Of a stretch of DNA of 64,000 nucleotides, positions 7,935 to 16,216 are shown piece by piece. Made by a program: the position numbers and the translations under genes. Origin of the DNA: Faecalibacterium prausnitzii (GTDB lineage Bacteria > Bacillota > Clostridia > Oscillospirales > Ruminococcaceae). Below the pieces are notes generated by a model. The model did not search any database. It was not told where the DNA came from and worked only from the letters and a program-made list of their open reading frames with translations. The stretch is taken from the NCBI RefSeq assembly GCF_019967995.1, contig NZ_CP065377.1, forward strand, positions 62,001 to 126,000, in the 5' to 3' direction. The first letter of the stretch is position 1; each line of letters begins with the position of its first letter.

Positions 7935-8816
7935 CTATTTTATGGTTGCTGCGCTGGAGCGCTCCTGCCGGAGGGCAGCTAGAGTTTCCGCCAAATCTCC
8001 TTGCAGATACAGGCTGCGTCCCCGCAGATGCTCTGGCCTATGAGATGACTCTCGATTAAGACATGCATAAAAGACGTTTTCGTTTTTGGCAGTAAGTTCC
8101 CAGAAGGGTAGTTTGATGATACTGGGCGTCATCTCACCCACGCCAAGTTCCAACAGCAGGACTTTTTTGTCGGACTGATCCATTATCCAGCGTCGCAGGA
8201 ATCTATGGTAGCGGTGCAGGTTATCCTGCCAGAAGGTTCCCTCCAGAAAGGTATCATCTCGTACCCAAGGCACCAGCACCCGCCCGCAATCCGGGCAACG
8301 AGGAACAGCTTCCTCCGGCAGGTGCACACCCACCAAGCGACCGGTCAGTTCCTTTACCAGTTCGCGGTTTTTCCAAATATCATCCCGGCAAGGCTGACTG
8401 CATTGGCAGTAGCTAAAGTCTCCCTGAAAGGCGCAGATTTGTTTCTGGGGAAATACCCGAAAAAACTGCTGATCCACATTGGTGGTCAGCACAAAAGCAG
8501 GTTTATCCGCAACAAGCGCCTGTAGGTCCAAATAGGGCTGCCCGGTAGGGGCTTCCCACAGGAAGCGCATATATTGGCTGTAATACCCCCACTGTTCCCC
8601 ATAGTTGGAAAAGCAATGGTAGAATCCAGCCAGCGGGGAGGTGAAGCCATACTGTTCGCGAAAGGGAGCCAATGCCTCCGAAAGTGCCGGAGACCAATGG
8701 TAGTGGTCGTATCCGGCCGCGCTGGACAGGCCGGAGCCGCCTCCGATCACAACGGCATCTGCTTGATTAATACGCTCGGCAAGTTTCTGAAGCGCCGCTT
8801 GGTTTCCAATCCTCAT
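7935..8816 (-). CDS. Sirtuin-like (SIR2 fold) protein, paralog 2
   Basis: 293 residues. GGGSGLS (25-31) is the NAD-binding loop, TTNVDQQF (111-118) the Asn motif, and Gln131 in AFQG stands where canonical sirtuins have His. Zinc-type Cys lie at 137/139/143 and 174/177, and Arg186 follows in PWVRDD. Asn113, Gln131 and Arg186 fit the Asn/Gln/Arg set I recall for SirTM ADP-ribosylating sirtuins, with the same Gln-to-Arg spacing of about 55. The ATG overlaps the stop of paralog 3 (ATGA), so translation is coupled. No macrodomain, GcvH-like or lipoate-ligase gene, the usual SirTM partners, is nearby, so the substrate is unknown. Confidence 0.85.
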   Translation of the reverse strand: MRIGNQAALQKLAERINQADAVVIGGGSGLSSAAGYDHYHWSPALSEALAPFREQYGFTSPLAGFYHCFSNYGEQWGYYSQYMRFLWEAPTGQPYLDLQALVADKPAFVLTTNVDQQFFRVFPQKQICAFQGDFSYCQCSQPCRDDIWKNRELVKELTGRLVGVHLPEEAVPRCPDCGRVLVPWVRDDTFLEGTFWQDNLHRYHRFLRRWIMDQSDKKVLLLELGVGEMTPSIIKLPFWELTAKNENVFYACLNRESSHRPEHLRGRSLYLQGDLAETLAALRQERSSAATIK

Positions 8817-9793
8817 TGATCGTTATCTCCGTTTTCCATGGTGTCCCGTGCATCCCGTAGTACTTGAGCAATGTCGGCCACAATGGTCATGCCCTTGTCC
8901 TCCAACTGCTTGGGAAGGAAGTCATACTTGTTGTTGATCGCAATATATCGAGCATGGGGAAAGCTGAGGGTCAGGTTCCAGAAAGGCTCCTGAATGAACA
9001 TGGGAGTCATTCGGCCAACGCCCAGCTCCAGAAACAGGATTTTACTGTCTTTATGTTCCAGCACATAGCGAGAAATTTTTTCGTACTGTTCTTCGTATTT
9101 CTTTCCTTGCAGGAAATTCCCATATCCTCGCACCCATGGGAATGCCTCGCCGCCGCAGTGAGGGCACCGGGGAATAAGATCTGTGGGGATCTTCGTGCCA
9201 TCCCCCATAGCGGCCACCATATCAGCCACCGGCTTTACCGCATCCCAGGTGTCATCGGTACAGCAGGCGGCGCACTGGAAGAACCGGTGATCTCCTTGGA
9301 TCTCCGCCACCTTCGCCTCCGGGTAAAGTTTGACAAACTGGGTATCCTGGTTGGTGGTGAGGATGAAGAAGTCCTTGCCCTTCAGCAAAGCGTCCAGATT
9401 CAGATAGGGATGACGCACAGGTGCGGTCTGGGTGGTGTGAAGGAAGGTGGCGAGATACCCCCAATACTCTTCCCGGGTCTTCCAGTGGTGACCCATCCCT
9501 GCAAAAGCACCTTTGAAGTGGTACTTCTCAGCAAAAGGCCGGAAGTATTTGCGGTAGGAGTCGTTGTCCTCGTAGTAAAAATCTCCGCCGCCGGCAGCGG
9601 ACAGACCGGAGGTCCCGCCCACTACCACACAGTCAGCTTCCTTTACCTCCTGTACCAAACGATGGATCTGTTCGCTATACGGCAGCGGCTTTTTGTCAGT
9701 CAGCTGATAAGGCGTACTGCCGGAAGCATAGATAGGATAGTACTTGGAATAATTCATCTGGGTCTGCATGACCAAATCATCATAGAAGTTCAT
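8813..9793 (-). CDS. Sirtuin-like (SIR2 fold) protein, paralog 3, first gene of operon
   Basis: 326 residues from the ATG at 9793, preceded by GAAAGGA at suitable spacing; a TTG at 9811 is less likely. It has an N-terminal extension of about 50 residues. GGTSGLS follows at about 59-65, the Asn motif TTNQDTQF near 146, and Gln in EIQG near 166 instead of His. Zinc-type Cys lie at about 174, 177 or 178, 210 and 213, and Arg is in PWVRGY near 222. It starts the three-paralog operon and reads away from an Rrf2 regulator across a shared promoter region, which implies that the regulator controls it. Confidence 0.85.
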   Translation of the reverse strand: MNFYDDLVMQTQMNYSKYYPIYASGSTPYQLTDKKPLPYSEQIHRLVQEVKEADCVVVGGTSGLSAAGGGDFYYEDNDSYRKYFRPFAEKYHFKGAFAGMGHHWKTREEYWGYLATFLHTTQTAPVRHPYLNLDALLKGKDFFILTTNQDTQFVKLYPEAKVAEIQGDHRFFQCAACCTDDTWDAVKPVADMVAAMGDGTKIPTDLIPRCPHCGGEAFPWVRGYGNFLQGKKYEEQYEKISRYVLEHKDSKILFLELGVGRMTPMFIQEPFWNLTLSFPHARYIAINNKYDFLPKQLEDKGMTIVADIAQVLRDARDTMENGDNDQ

Positions 9794-9816
9794 TGTCGTT
9801 ATTCCTTTCAAGTGGG

Positions 9817-9895
9817 TGTTATTTTTATTCTTACTTCAAATGATTTTAGCATCCTCTTGCGTCGCTGTCAATATGCTGTTATAATAAAAATAACA
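9817..9895. promoter_or_regulatory. Divergent promoters and inverted 13-bp operator pair
   Basis: Minus strand toward the sirtuins: TTGACA (9871-9866), 17 bp, TAAAAT (9848-9843). Plus strand toward the Rrf2 gene: TTGCGT (9857-9862), 17 bp, TATAAT (9880-9885). The 13-mer TGTTATTTTTATT (9817-9829) recurs as its exact complement at 9883-9895. One copy overlaps the rrf2 -10 and the other lies just after the predicted sirtuin start, a layout for one regulator shutting both promoters. Confidence 0.7.
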
Positions 9896-9920
9896 TCAAA
9901 GCAAAAAAGGAGATCAGGCT

Positions 9921-10346
9921 ATGAAATATCCCACCCGCCTTAGCGATGCTGTTCATATTCTGGCTTTTATCGCTCTGTACCCAGACTGCGACCTGACCAG
10001 CAACAAGCTGGCAGAGAGCATTCAGACGAATCCTGCCTATGTGCGCCAGCTCATGTCCGCCCTGCGGAAGGGTGGACTGCTGGTCAGCGTGAAGGGACAT
10101 CCCCGCCCCGCTCTGGCTCGTGAGCCGGAGAAGATCACTCTGCTGGATGCCTATCGGGCAGTAGAGGGCAACAAGCCCCTGCTCCATCAGGACATCCACA
10201 CCAATCCTGCCTGTGGTGTGGGCGTAAATATTCAACTGGTGCTGCGGGATTTTTACTTGGACATTCAAAAAACAGCGGAACAAAGAATGCAAGAGATCAC
10301 GCTGAAAGATGTGCTGGAACAGTACAAAGCCAGGATACCTCTATGA
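9921..10346 (+). CDS. Rrf2-family transcriptional regulator
   Basis: 141 residues with a winged helix-turn-helix head (RLSDAVHILAFIALYP, then SNKLAESIQTNPAYVRQLMS), as in Rrf2 proteins such as IscR, NsrR and YwnA. Only one Cys lies in the effector part (NPACGVG, about 94), so the three-Cys iron-sulfur ligand set of IscR/NsrR is absent. It may sense another signal or use a single reactive thiol. Divergent from the sirtuin operon with shared operators, it is the probable repressor of both. AAAAAAGGAG precedes the ATG. Confidence 0.88.
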   Translation: MKYPTRLSDAVHILAFIALYPDCDLTSNKLAESIQTNPAYVRQLMSALRKGGLLVSVKGHPRPALAREPEKITLLDAYRAVEGNKPLLHQDIHTNPACGVGVNIQLVLRDFYLDIQKTAEQRMQEITLKDVLEQYKARIPL

Positions 10347-10506
10347 TGAGAGCTACCAAAGCCAGCAAGGTATCGGCTGGCGGACCTATCTCTACATCGC
10401 TGACGCAGCAGCAGCGATCGTCCTTATCGGACTGGAGATCATGGTGCTGCGGGGCTACCAAAAACGCAAAGCAAGCGCTGCTTCCGAAAAGCGCAGCGAA
10501 TCATAG
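10322..10506 (+). pseudogene. C-terminal remnant of a membrane-anchored protein, probably GH3 glycosidase
   Basis: A frame entered inside the Rrf2 end encodes DESYQSQQGIGWRTYLYIAD, then one transmembrane helix (AAAIVLIGLEIMVL) and a basic tail. This resembles the C-terminal anchor I associate with Faecalibacterium family 3 glycosidases. There is no start or catalytic domain; the rest is gone. The next frame downstream looks like a GH3 N-terminus, which supports this reading. Low certainty. Confidence 0.4.
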
Positions 10507-10585
10507 TCAAAACCACCGGCAAACGCTGATGGCCTATGGGCGGCGGTGCAGGAGCATCGCCGCCCATTTTATATGAGGAGACGCT

Positions 10586-10666
10586 ATGAAACACCCTGAA
10601 ATTCTCGCAAAGCTTTCCCTTGAACAAAATGTGCCCTGCTCTCGGGTAGAGATCAACTCGATATAA
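10586..10666 (+). pseudogene. N-terminal remnant of a GH3 beta-glucosidase
   Basis: After TGAGGAG an ATG opens 26 codons beginning MKHPEILAKLSLEQ, the typical opening of Clostridia GH3 beta-glucosidases. The sequence then leaves the family and stops. The gene has lost everything past its first 15 codons. Confidence 0.4.
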
Positions 10667-10668
10667 GG

Positions 10669-10722
10669 AACAAGCCCACAGGTCTGCCGTATTTTATATG
10701 CGGTCTATCCTGTGGGCTTGTT
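10669..10722. terminator. Long hairpin (14-bp perfect stem)
   Basis: AACAAGCCCACAGG (10669-10682) pairs exactly with 10709-10722. It could end leftward transcription from the MATE gene or be left over from the deleted GH3 gene. Confidence 0.55.
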
Positions 10723-10821
10723 TGCTATTATCGACTCATGATTGAATTTGAAATTTCAAGCACGACCGTATCATATTTGTAGGTGGCAACAATCATCGGC
10801 AGGCTTTTCAGCCTTCAAAAC

Positions 10822-12168
10822 CTATGCACACGTCTGATTTTCGTACCGTTTGAGCCAGAGGAAAAAGCAGATGTTTAATAAGATGCCCACTGCGGTGGAG
10901 GTGGGTGCGGACAGACCGATCATCGTCAGGCTGGCGTTGGGCTGGATACTCATAATATACGCCATGGGGAGACGCACCAGCAGAGTCTGCACCAGCCCCT
11001 GTACCATGACCCAGAGCGTTTTGTCGTTGCCATTGAAGTAGCCTACCATGCTGAACAGGATGGCAGTGGCGATGGTTTCGGGCGCAAAGCCCATGAGGTA
11101 GGCGTAGCTGTTGGCAATAACAGCGGCATCTGCCGTAAACAGACCGGAGAGAACGTCACCCTTGCACCACACCAGTGCAAATACGGCGCAACCGAACACT
11201 AGACCGATGCCAATGCCGGTGAACATGGACTGCTCGGCGCGTTTTTTATTGCCAGCACCCACGTTCTGGGACACAAAGGATGCCATGGACTGCATCAGAG
11301 AACTGGGGATCAGCATGGCAAAATTAACGATCTTGCACGCCACACCGTAGCCGGAAGATGCCTCCAGCCCCAACCGGTTGACGAAAGCGCAGAGCGCCAG
11401 AAAGGAAAGCTGGGTCAAAAACTCCTGCAAAGCCAGCGGCAGACCGATGCCCAGAAATTTTTTGCACTGGGGGTTCAGCTTGAAATCAGAGCGATGGATT
11501 TTGAAGGGCAGCTCCTTCTTCAGCAGCATTGCGATTGCACAGATTACGCTGACGGCTTGTGCTGCTACCGTAGCAATGGCGGCACCGGCAGCATCCAGAT
11601 GAAAACCAGCCACCAGCACCAGATCGCCAATAACATTCACAATGCACGCCACCAGTACAAAGATCAGCGGAGAGCGGCTGTCGCCCAGACCGCGGAAAAG
11701 AGCCGAGAGCATATTATAGGCTACAATAAAGAAGATGCCGCTGCCGCAAATGCGCACATAGCTGGCGGTCAGGTCTAGGGCTTCGGCAGGAGCCTGCATC
11801 AGACTGGAAATAAGCCGTGCAAAAAACACCAGCACCACGAACAGTGCAGCTGCCAGAAGGGTGAACACAATAGCTGCCCCACCAATGACTTGCCCGATGT
11901 ACTGCGGTCGTTTTTCGCCCAGATAGCGGGCAATGAGCACTGTGACGCCCATGGCAAGCTGGGTGACAACAAAGGTGACGAGATTGAGTACCTGGCTACC
12001 AGTAGAAACCGCAGACAAGCCTGAAGTGGAGCCAAAGCGCCCCACTACCAGAAGGTCTACTGCGCCGTAAGCGGCCTGCAGCACCAGCGCACCCAGAATG
12101 GGCAGCATGAAAAAAGCGAGCTTTGGCAAAATGCGGCCTTTGGTAAAATCGGTCTTATCGTTTTTCAA
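10822..12168 (-). CDS. MATE-family multidrug/Na+ antiporter
   Basis: About 448 residues and 12 predicted membrane helices. The start is taken as TTG at 12168, since AAAGGAAAG lies upstream and the protein then opens with the usual KNDKTDFTKGRILPKL head before helix 1. Upstream ATG codons lack ribosome sites. MATE proteins export cationic drugs or metabolites in exchange for Na+ or H+. The sequence has the internal two-fold repeat of the family (FMLPILGALVLQ in the first half, GIGLPLALQEFL in the second). It overlaps the MarR gene upstream by 14 bp, so the two are co-expressed and the MarR protein probably controls the pump. Confidence 0.88.
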   Translation of the reverse strand: MKNDKTDFTKGRILPKLAFFMLPILGALVLQAAYGAVDLLVVGRFGSTSGLSAVSTGSQVLNLVTFVVTQLAMGVTVLIARYLGEKRPQYIGQVIGGAAIVFTLLAAALFVVLVFFARLISSLMQAPAEALDLTASYVRICGSGIFFIVAYNMLSALFRGLGDSRSPLIFVLVACIVNVIGDLVLVAGFHLDAAGAAIATVAAQAVSVICAIAMLLKKELPFKIHRSDFKLNPQCKKFLGIGLPLALQEFLTQLSFLALCAFVNRLGLEASSGYGVACKIVNFAMLIPSSLMQSMASFVSQNVGAGNKKRAEQSMFTGIGIGLVFGCAVFALVWCKGDVLSGLFTADAAVIANSYAYLMGFAPETIATAILFSMVGYFNGNDKTLWVMVQGLVQTLLVRLPMAYIMSIQPNASLTMIGLSAPTSTAVGILLNICFFLWLKRYENQTCA

Positions 12169-12610
12169 GAGAATCTTTCCTTTCGCGCATAATAGCATAG
12201 AATTTTTCCAGCGTTTGGATGGTGCACGCTGCATCCTCCTCGGAAATGCTGTCCAGATACGGGAGCAGTTGCGAGAAGTAGTCCGTATTGTACTTCTGGG
12301 AAAGCGCTTGCCCGCTCTCGGTGAGAAACAGATAGGTCACGCGGCCATCTTCAGCGGATACCTGTTTCCTCAGATACCCTTTGTGCTCCATCTCTTTTAC
12401 GGTACGGGTCACACCGGGGCGGGGCAGGTTCAGCGCATCGCTGAGATCAGAGATCTTCGGCTGGATGCCACGGGTCTGCAATTTCTGAATAACATCCAGA
12501 CACTGGATATAGGAGGATGTCACACCCTCCGGCAGGGCAGGCAGCATCTCCCGTGCCCGCTTTGCCAGATAGCAGGCATCCAGCAACTGCTTGATCAGTT
12601 CGATGGTCAT
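12155..12610 (-). CDS. MarR-family transcriptional regulator
   Basis: 151 residues from the ATG at 12610, chosen for GGAGAGGAA upstream (a longer frame begins at 12652). It has the central winged helix: KISDLSDALNLPRPGVTRTV is the helix-turn-helix and KGYLRKQVSAEDGRVTYLFL the wing, flanked by helices for dimer formation. MarR proteins usually repress a linked efflux gene until a ligand binds, and the MATE pump gene follows directly with overlap. Confidence 0.9.
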   Translation of the reverse strand: MTIELIKQLLDACYLAKRAREMLPALPEGVTSSYIQCLDVIQKLQTRGIQPKISDLSDALNLPRPGVTRTVKEMEHKGYLRKQVSAEDGRVTYLFLTESGQALSQKYNTDYFSQLLPYLDSISEEDAACTIQTLEKFYAIMRERKDSLEKR

Positions 12611-12783
12611 AATGAAATTCCTCTCCAAACGATTATCGAAGGTAATTAACATTGATAATTATATAGAACTGCCCGGGAATGTCAAGTCTTTTTGAAAAAT
12701 CGGAGATGTCGGCAGCTTTGAGGCAGCTGCTTCCGGCATACCATTCTTGAGAGTGTTTGAGCGAATACAGTCTGAACCATGGA

Positions 12784-13164
12784 TTAGAAGATCAAATACG
12801 AAACAAAAACAGGGTGCGCCCCTGCGGACGCACCCTGCCATCGCAATTCACGATTTGATTCGTTGGCAACAACCGTGAATTGCATATCGCAAACAAGTTG
12901 TTGAGAATTGCACTGCTTGTAAAACTTGCGATTAAAGCCACAGACAATAGCGATATGTACAGCAGGGAGTTCCCCACCGGAGGGAACTTCCTGTTTTTCG
13001 TTGTTTGCATGATGAGCCTGTTCCGCCTGCCATGCAGCAAACTCCCGCTGGCCTTCCTCGCTGTTCCAGCAGGCAAGGATCGCCGGATAGAATGCCCGTG
13101 CCAGACGGTCGATGACTTCATCGGGGTAAGGGGAAGTGTTTGTGGACTTTTTCTTTTTGTTCAA
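12784..13164 (-). CDS. Mobile-element hypothetical protein, possibly altered C-terminus
   Basis: 126 residues from a TTG at 13164 with AAAGGAG seven bases upstream. The first 50 residues (TSPYPDEVIDRLARAFYPAI, then CWNSEEGQREFAAWQAEQ) look conserved and helical, like small proteins of Clostridia conjugative elements. The remainder is less regular and runs through an inverted repeat (CAGGGTGCG with CGCACCCTG, 12810-12837), so the true C-terminus may be lost. It follows the truncated ParB-like gene on the same strand, as a remnant of the same element. Confidence 0.4.
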   Translation of the reverse strand: MNKKKKSTNTSPYPDEVIDRLARAFYPAILACWNSEEGQREFAAWQAEQAHHANNEKQEVPSGGELPAVHIAIVCGFNRKFYKQCNSQQLVCDMQFTVVANESNRELRWQGASAGAHPVFVSYLIF

Positions 13165-13307
13165 ACGCACGCTCCTTTGATTGTCCCACCGTGGCAAAGC
13201 CGGGCGAGAAAATCAAAGTTCCAATTTTTATCAGGCGCAAGGGCGCAGATATTTTCCGCCCTGCTCTTGCGGCTGGCGGCTCGTTGATGGCTTACAAGTG
13301 CCTGTCG

Positions 13308-14051
13308 TTATGCGATTTTTTCATCGTTCAGCATTTCTTCAAACTGTGCCATATACACCTTGTGCTGCTTCAGGATCTTCGTGGTCTCCACTTTCACATA
13401 GGCATCATCAGGCACCTTGGGGAGATACTTCATCAGGAAATCAACATCCTGCTGGATTCGCCGGACGGCAGCTTCCAGTGCAGAATAGTTGATCCCGTAG
13501 ATTCGTTTCTGCGGAGCAGGGCGGTCCTCCGGGTGCAGAATTTCGTGCACGATCTGCTTGCGGTTCGGAAAATCGGCTCTGGCGAGGCGGTGCATATCGG
13601 CATCACGGACTTTGAACTGCCCGGACAGAATCTTCTCTTTCGTACCGGGCATCATCTGCTCCATGATCTCCACGCCCCGCATGAACTTTTCCGAGCGGAC
13701 AACATAGGATTCGCTAACGTTGTTCCGCTCTGCAATCTGCTTGCGGACGCTTGCTTCCGCAGAGGTGGGAGGAATTGTGTCAATTTGACACAATTCCTCC
13801 TGAACGGCTTCCTGAGTGGTTGCTGTATACTGATTGTTGCCGTTTCCACCGGGCTTCCGATGCTCCACACTGTACTGTTTTCCAATGAGGAACTTCTTCT
13901 GCTCCGGCGTGAGATTGCGCCGCCCCAGCTGATTCTTGCAGATCCATGCGAGGACTTCTTCTCTGCTTTCAAACGGAAGCGGTATGGTGGAGAAAGAGAT
14001 TTCGGGATTTCTATAAATAACAATCAAGAGGGCGACAGCTTTTGTTGTCAC
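13308..14051 (-). pseudogene. ParB-like protein, N-terminus missing
   Basis: A 247-codon frame whose body resembles the large ParB-like proteins of phages and conjugative elements. WICKNQLGRRNLTPEQKKFL is the hallmark, then a helix-turn-helix (ASVRKQIAERNNVSESYVVR) and helical C-terminal stretches. The nuclease or partition domain that should precede it is absent: the frame begins inside a hairpin at 14020-14070 that belongs to the neighbouring gene's terminator. I read this as a 5'-truncated gene left by an insertion or deletion. Confidence 0.55.
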
Positions 14052-14069
14052 CCTCTTGATTATTATTTA
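14018..14069 (-). terminator. Hairpin after the DUF2812 gene
   Basis: A near-perfect 23-bp inverted repeat around AATCAAGAGGG / CCCTCTTGATT with T-rich ends. It lies at the DUF2812 stop and coincides with the break in the ParB-like gene. Confidence 0.6.
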
Positions 14070-14654
14070 TTGTTCCCACGTTTTGGCTTTTTGTCGGACA
14101 TTTATAATTTGGAGCTGGTATAGAATGCTGGGAATTGCAGAAACCAATGAAAAAATACCCAAGACAATAGAATGCTTGATAATGGCAAACAGTGCAAATA
14201 GGAGCAGCAGGAATAGCCATGGGTTACGCAAATTGCGGTAGTATTTTTCTTTATCGGCATAAGAAGTATGAAGTTCAAAAGGCTTTCCGTCGTTTGATTT
14301 TTCTACAATCAATAGTTCCCTGTTAAAAGTTGTTGCGTTTGTTGCAATACAACCGCCCATTTCCGCCCATGGACGCAATCGAACTTTTCCGACAGAATAG
14401 TTTAGATTGATATTTTTGAAAAATACCTTGTAGCCCATATCCTCCAAAAAATCAGCGTAGTCCGTTGCATTCTCTTTTGATTTTTCTCCGATAAACTCTA
14501 CACAATAGGTCACTTCATCAGGACTGCATTCTTCAAATTCATAGAGCACCCTCCCTGTCCGGACAAGTCGATAGCCTTTTTCGGACATTTTGTTTAACCA
14601 TTTTGCCTGTGCATTTAGCAATCCACCAAAGAAGCGATAACATTTTTTACTCAT
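14067..14654 (-). CDS. DUF2812-family membrane protein
   Basis: 195 residues. The N-terminal two thirds are soluble (AQAKWLNKMSEKGYRLVRTG and EFEECSPDEVTYCVEFIGEK are typical of the DUF2812 head). Two adjacent membrane helices follow at about 145-180 (WLFLLLLFALFAIIKHSIVL onward). DUF2812 proteins commonly sit beside PadR regulators, as here, where the gene overlaps the PadR gene by 4 bp. Their job is not known; an envelope-stress or drug-response role is often guessed. Confidence 0.75.
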   Translation of the reverse strand: MSKKCYRFFGGLLNAQAKWLNKMSEKGYRLVRTGRVLYEFEECSPDEVTYCVEFIGEKSKENATDYADFLEDMGYKVFFKNINLNYSVGKVRLRPWAEMGGCIATNATTFNRELLIVEKSNDGKPFELHTSYADKEKYYRNLRNPWLFLLLLFALFAIIKHSIVLGIFSLVSAIPSILYQLQIINVRQKAKTWEQ

Positions 14655-14974
14655 ACTGCACCTCCAATAATTTCACTTGCAATGCTTACAAGTTCGTTTA
14701 GTCTTGCAAGCTCTTTTTCTGCAATTTCTTTTCCCTGTGCTGTAATGTGGTATTCTTTTTTTCTTCCCTCACTATCGCCATAAGGTTCAATCCACTTCTT
14801 GTCCTGCAAAGAGTTTAATGCTCCATATAAAGTGCCTGCGCCTAGGGAAAGCCGTCCGTCTGTTTTTTCTTCAATAAACTGCATAACAGCGTATCCGTGT
14901 TTTGGCGTATAAAGAGAAAGCAAAATATAAAAGGTGACTTCTGTAAGCGCACCACCTTTTGCATTATCGCGCAT
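14651..14974 (-). CDS. PadR-family transcriptional regulator
   Basis: 107 residues from the ATG at 14974 behind AAGGAGG. It has the PadR winged helix: EVTFYILLSLYTPKHGYAVM, SLGAGTLYGALNSLQDKKWI as recognition helix and turn, and GRKKEYHITAQGKEI as the wing. PadR regulators repress linked membrane or efflux genes and often themselves. An inverted repeat just upstream is a probable binding site, and the DUF2812 gene is the likely target. Confidence 0.9.
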   Translation of the reverse strand: MRDNAKGGALTEVTFYILLSLYTPKHGYAVMQFIEEKTDGRLSLGAGTLYGALNSLQDKKWIEPYGDSEGRKKEYHITAQGKEIAEKELARLNELVSIASEIIGGAV

Positions 14975-14990
14975 GGTTTGCCTCCTTGTT

Positions 14991-15022
14991 ACGGTTACTG
15001 TAATAAATATATCACTAACCGT
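14991..15022. promoter_or_regulatory. Probable PadR operator
   Basis: ACGGTTACTG (14991-15000) and CACTAACCGT (15013-15022) form an inverted repeat with one mismatch around an A/T-rich core, 16 bp upstream of the PadR start. The position suggests autoregulation. Confidence 0.55.
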
Positions 15023-15034
15023 AACATTCGTCAA

Positions 15035-16080
15035 GCAGATTCATGAAAATTATTTAATGGGTGTGTGAAAGAAGAACGGTCTGCTCTCTATTTGTTTTGT
15101 TGTTTGGCGTGTCGTGGCGGTGGGGCGTGCTGGGATTTGCTTTGACATTCGTTTTGGTCATTGTACCTCCTGTCTGTTCGATAACTCCTCGGTGGAGCTA
15201 TGTAAGCACGACACGCCGTTGCTGTTCGCACCGTCAGGTGCGAACCATGATCAGGGTTTGGGGTGGGACCGCGTTTGCGTAGCGCAGCGCAGCAATGAAA
15301 GCCCCAGTGGGGCTTTTAAGCGGCAGCGCGGTCTGCGACAGCAGATGGAGGGGCGTTGCCCCGACAAGCGCTACCCCAACAAGATCACTTGAAAACTCGC
15401 AAGAGTTTGAGAAGTGAAGTCCCGGATGGGCAGGAAATTTTCAAGAATTGAAAATTTGTGGCCACGGGACGGTTCTTGCCCTCTACCGCTGCGCTCAAAA
15501 TCAACTTTCGGCAAATGTTTCCGAATTGTTAAGACGCAAAAATAAGTAGAGGTGGTGCTGCTCATGTAATGGGGTCACCGTTTGCTCCGAGCGAAGTTCC
15601 TGCCCCTGTTTTGCAGCGGCGTTGACAAAAAGTCGGTATCACGTTCGGACGGTTTATGAAATTTTCAAGGTGCGTTTCCCGGAAAAGAAAAATACCGCCC
15701 ACGCAGCGCAGCGATGATTTTGTCGGGTGAATCGGCGGCAAAATGAATCGGGTGTGTTGCGGGGCGGTAGCTTCTTTCGTGGATTTTTCCTCACTGAAGT
15801 GGTGGGTCTCACGGTGATAACCAACCACTTTTGCAGAAGATTTGCAATCAATCTACAAGTTCAGTGGGATTTGTGATAGAGAATATCATGGTTCGTAGAG
15901 TACGTCAAGATGATTCCGAAGAAATTATTTATGAATGGAGACAATAGTAAGACTTCTATTATGAATATGATACACTTTACATCATGAAAGAATTTAAGCT
16001 GCACAAAGATGATTCAAGCCGATGTGCAATGTGCACAATAAGTTTTCTACAACAAAATACAGATGTGGTCATTTAGCTCT
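15035..16080. other. Gene-free, decayed mobile-element DNA
   Basis: Over 1 kb with only short, shadow-like frames lacking ribosome sites. Pieces such as the GCAGCGCGGTC area near 15290-15340 look like intergenic debris of Clostridia conjugative elements. I see no intact gene or RNA. Confidence 0.5.
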
Positions 16081-16118
16081 TTTACCAGACAACTTTTTTT
16101 GTAAAATAAAAAAATTTG

Positions 16119-16160
16119 TTGACTTGAAATTGCTTGAAATGTTATCTTGTTGGTAACAAA
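16119..16160 (+). promoter_or_regulatory. Promoter of the tct-sulfatase operon
   Basis: TTGACT (16119-16124), 18 bp, TATCTT (16143-16148), overlapped by an inverted repeat GTTATC-N5-GGTAAC. The repeat could be the operator of the GntR-type regulator encoded at the end of the operon. Inference. Confidence 0.45.
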
Positions 16161-16216
16161 AGCACGGTGAAGTGCTTGCTACCACACGAAAAGGCAAAAC
16201 AAAAAAGGAGAGTAAA

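Noticed and set aside
7082..10346. Anti-phage or SirTM-macrodomain operon
   Set aside because: I looked for a macrodomain, GcvH-like, lipoate ligase, TIR or effector gene on both sides and found none, so no defence or classic SirTM role is claimed.
15035..16080. Several 60-100 codon frames between the PadR and tctC genes
   Set aside because: They overlap each other in many frames, lack ribosome sites and show biased, non-protein-like composition.
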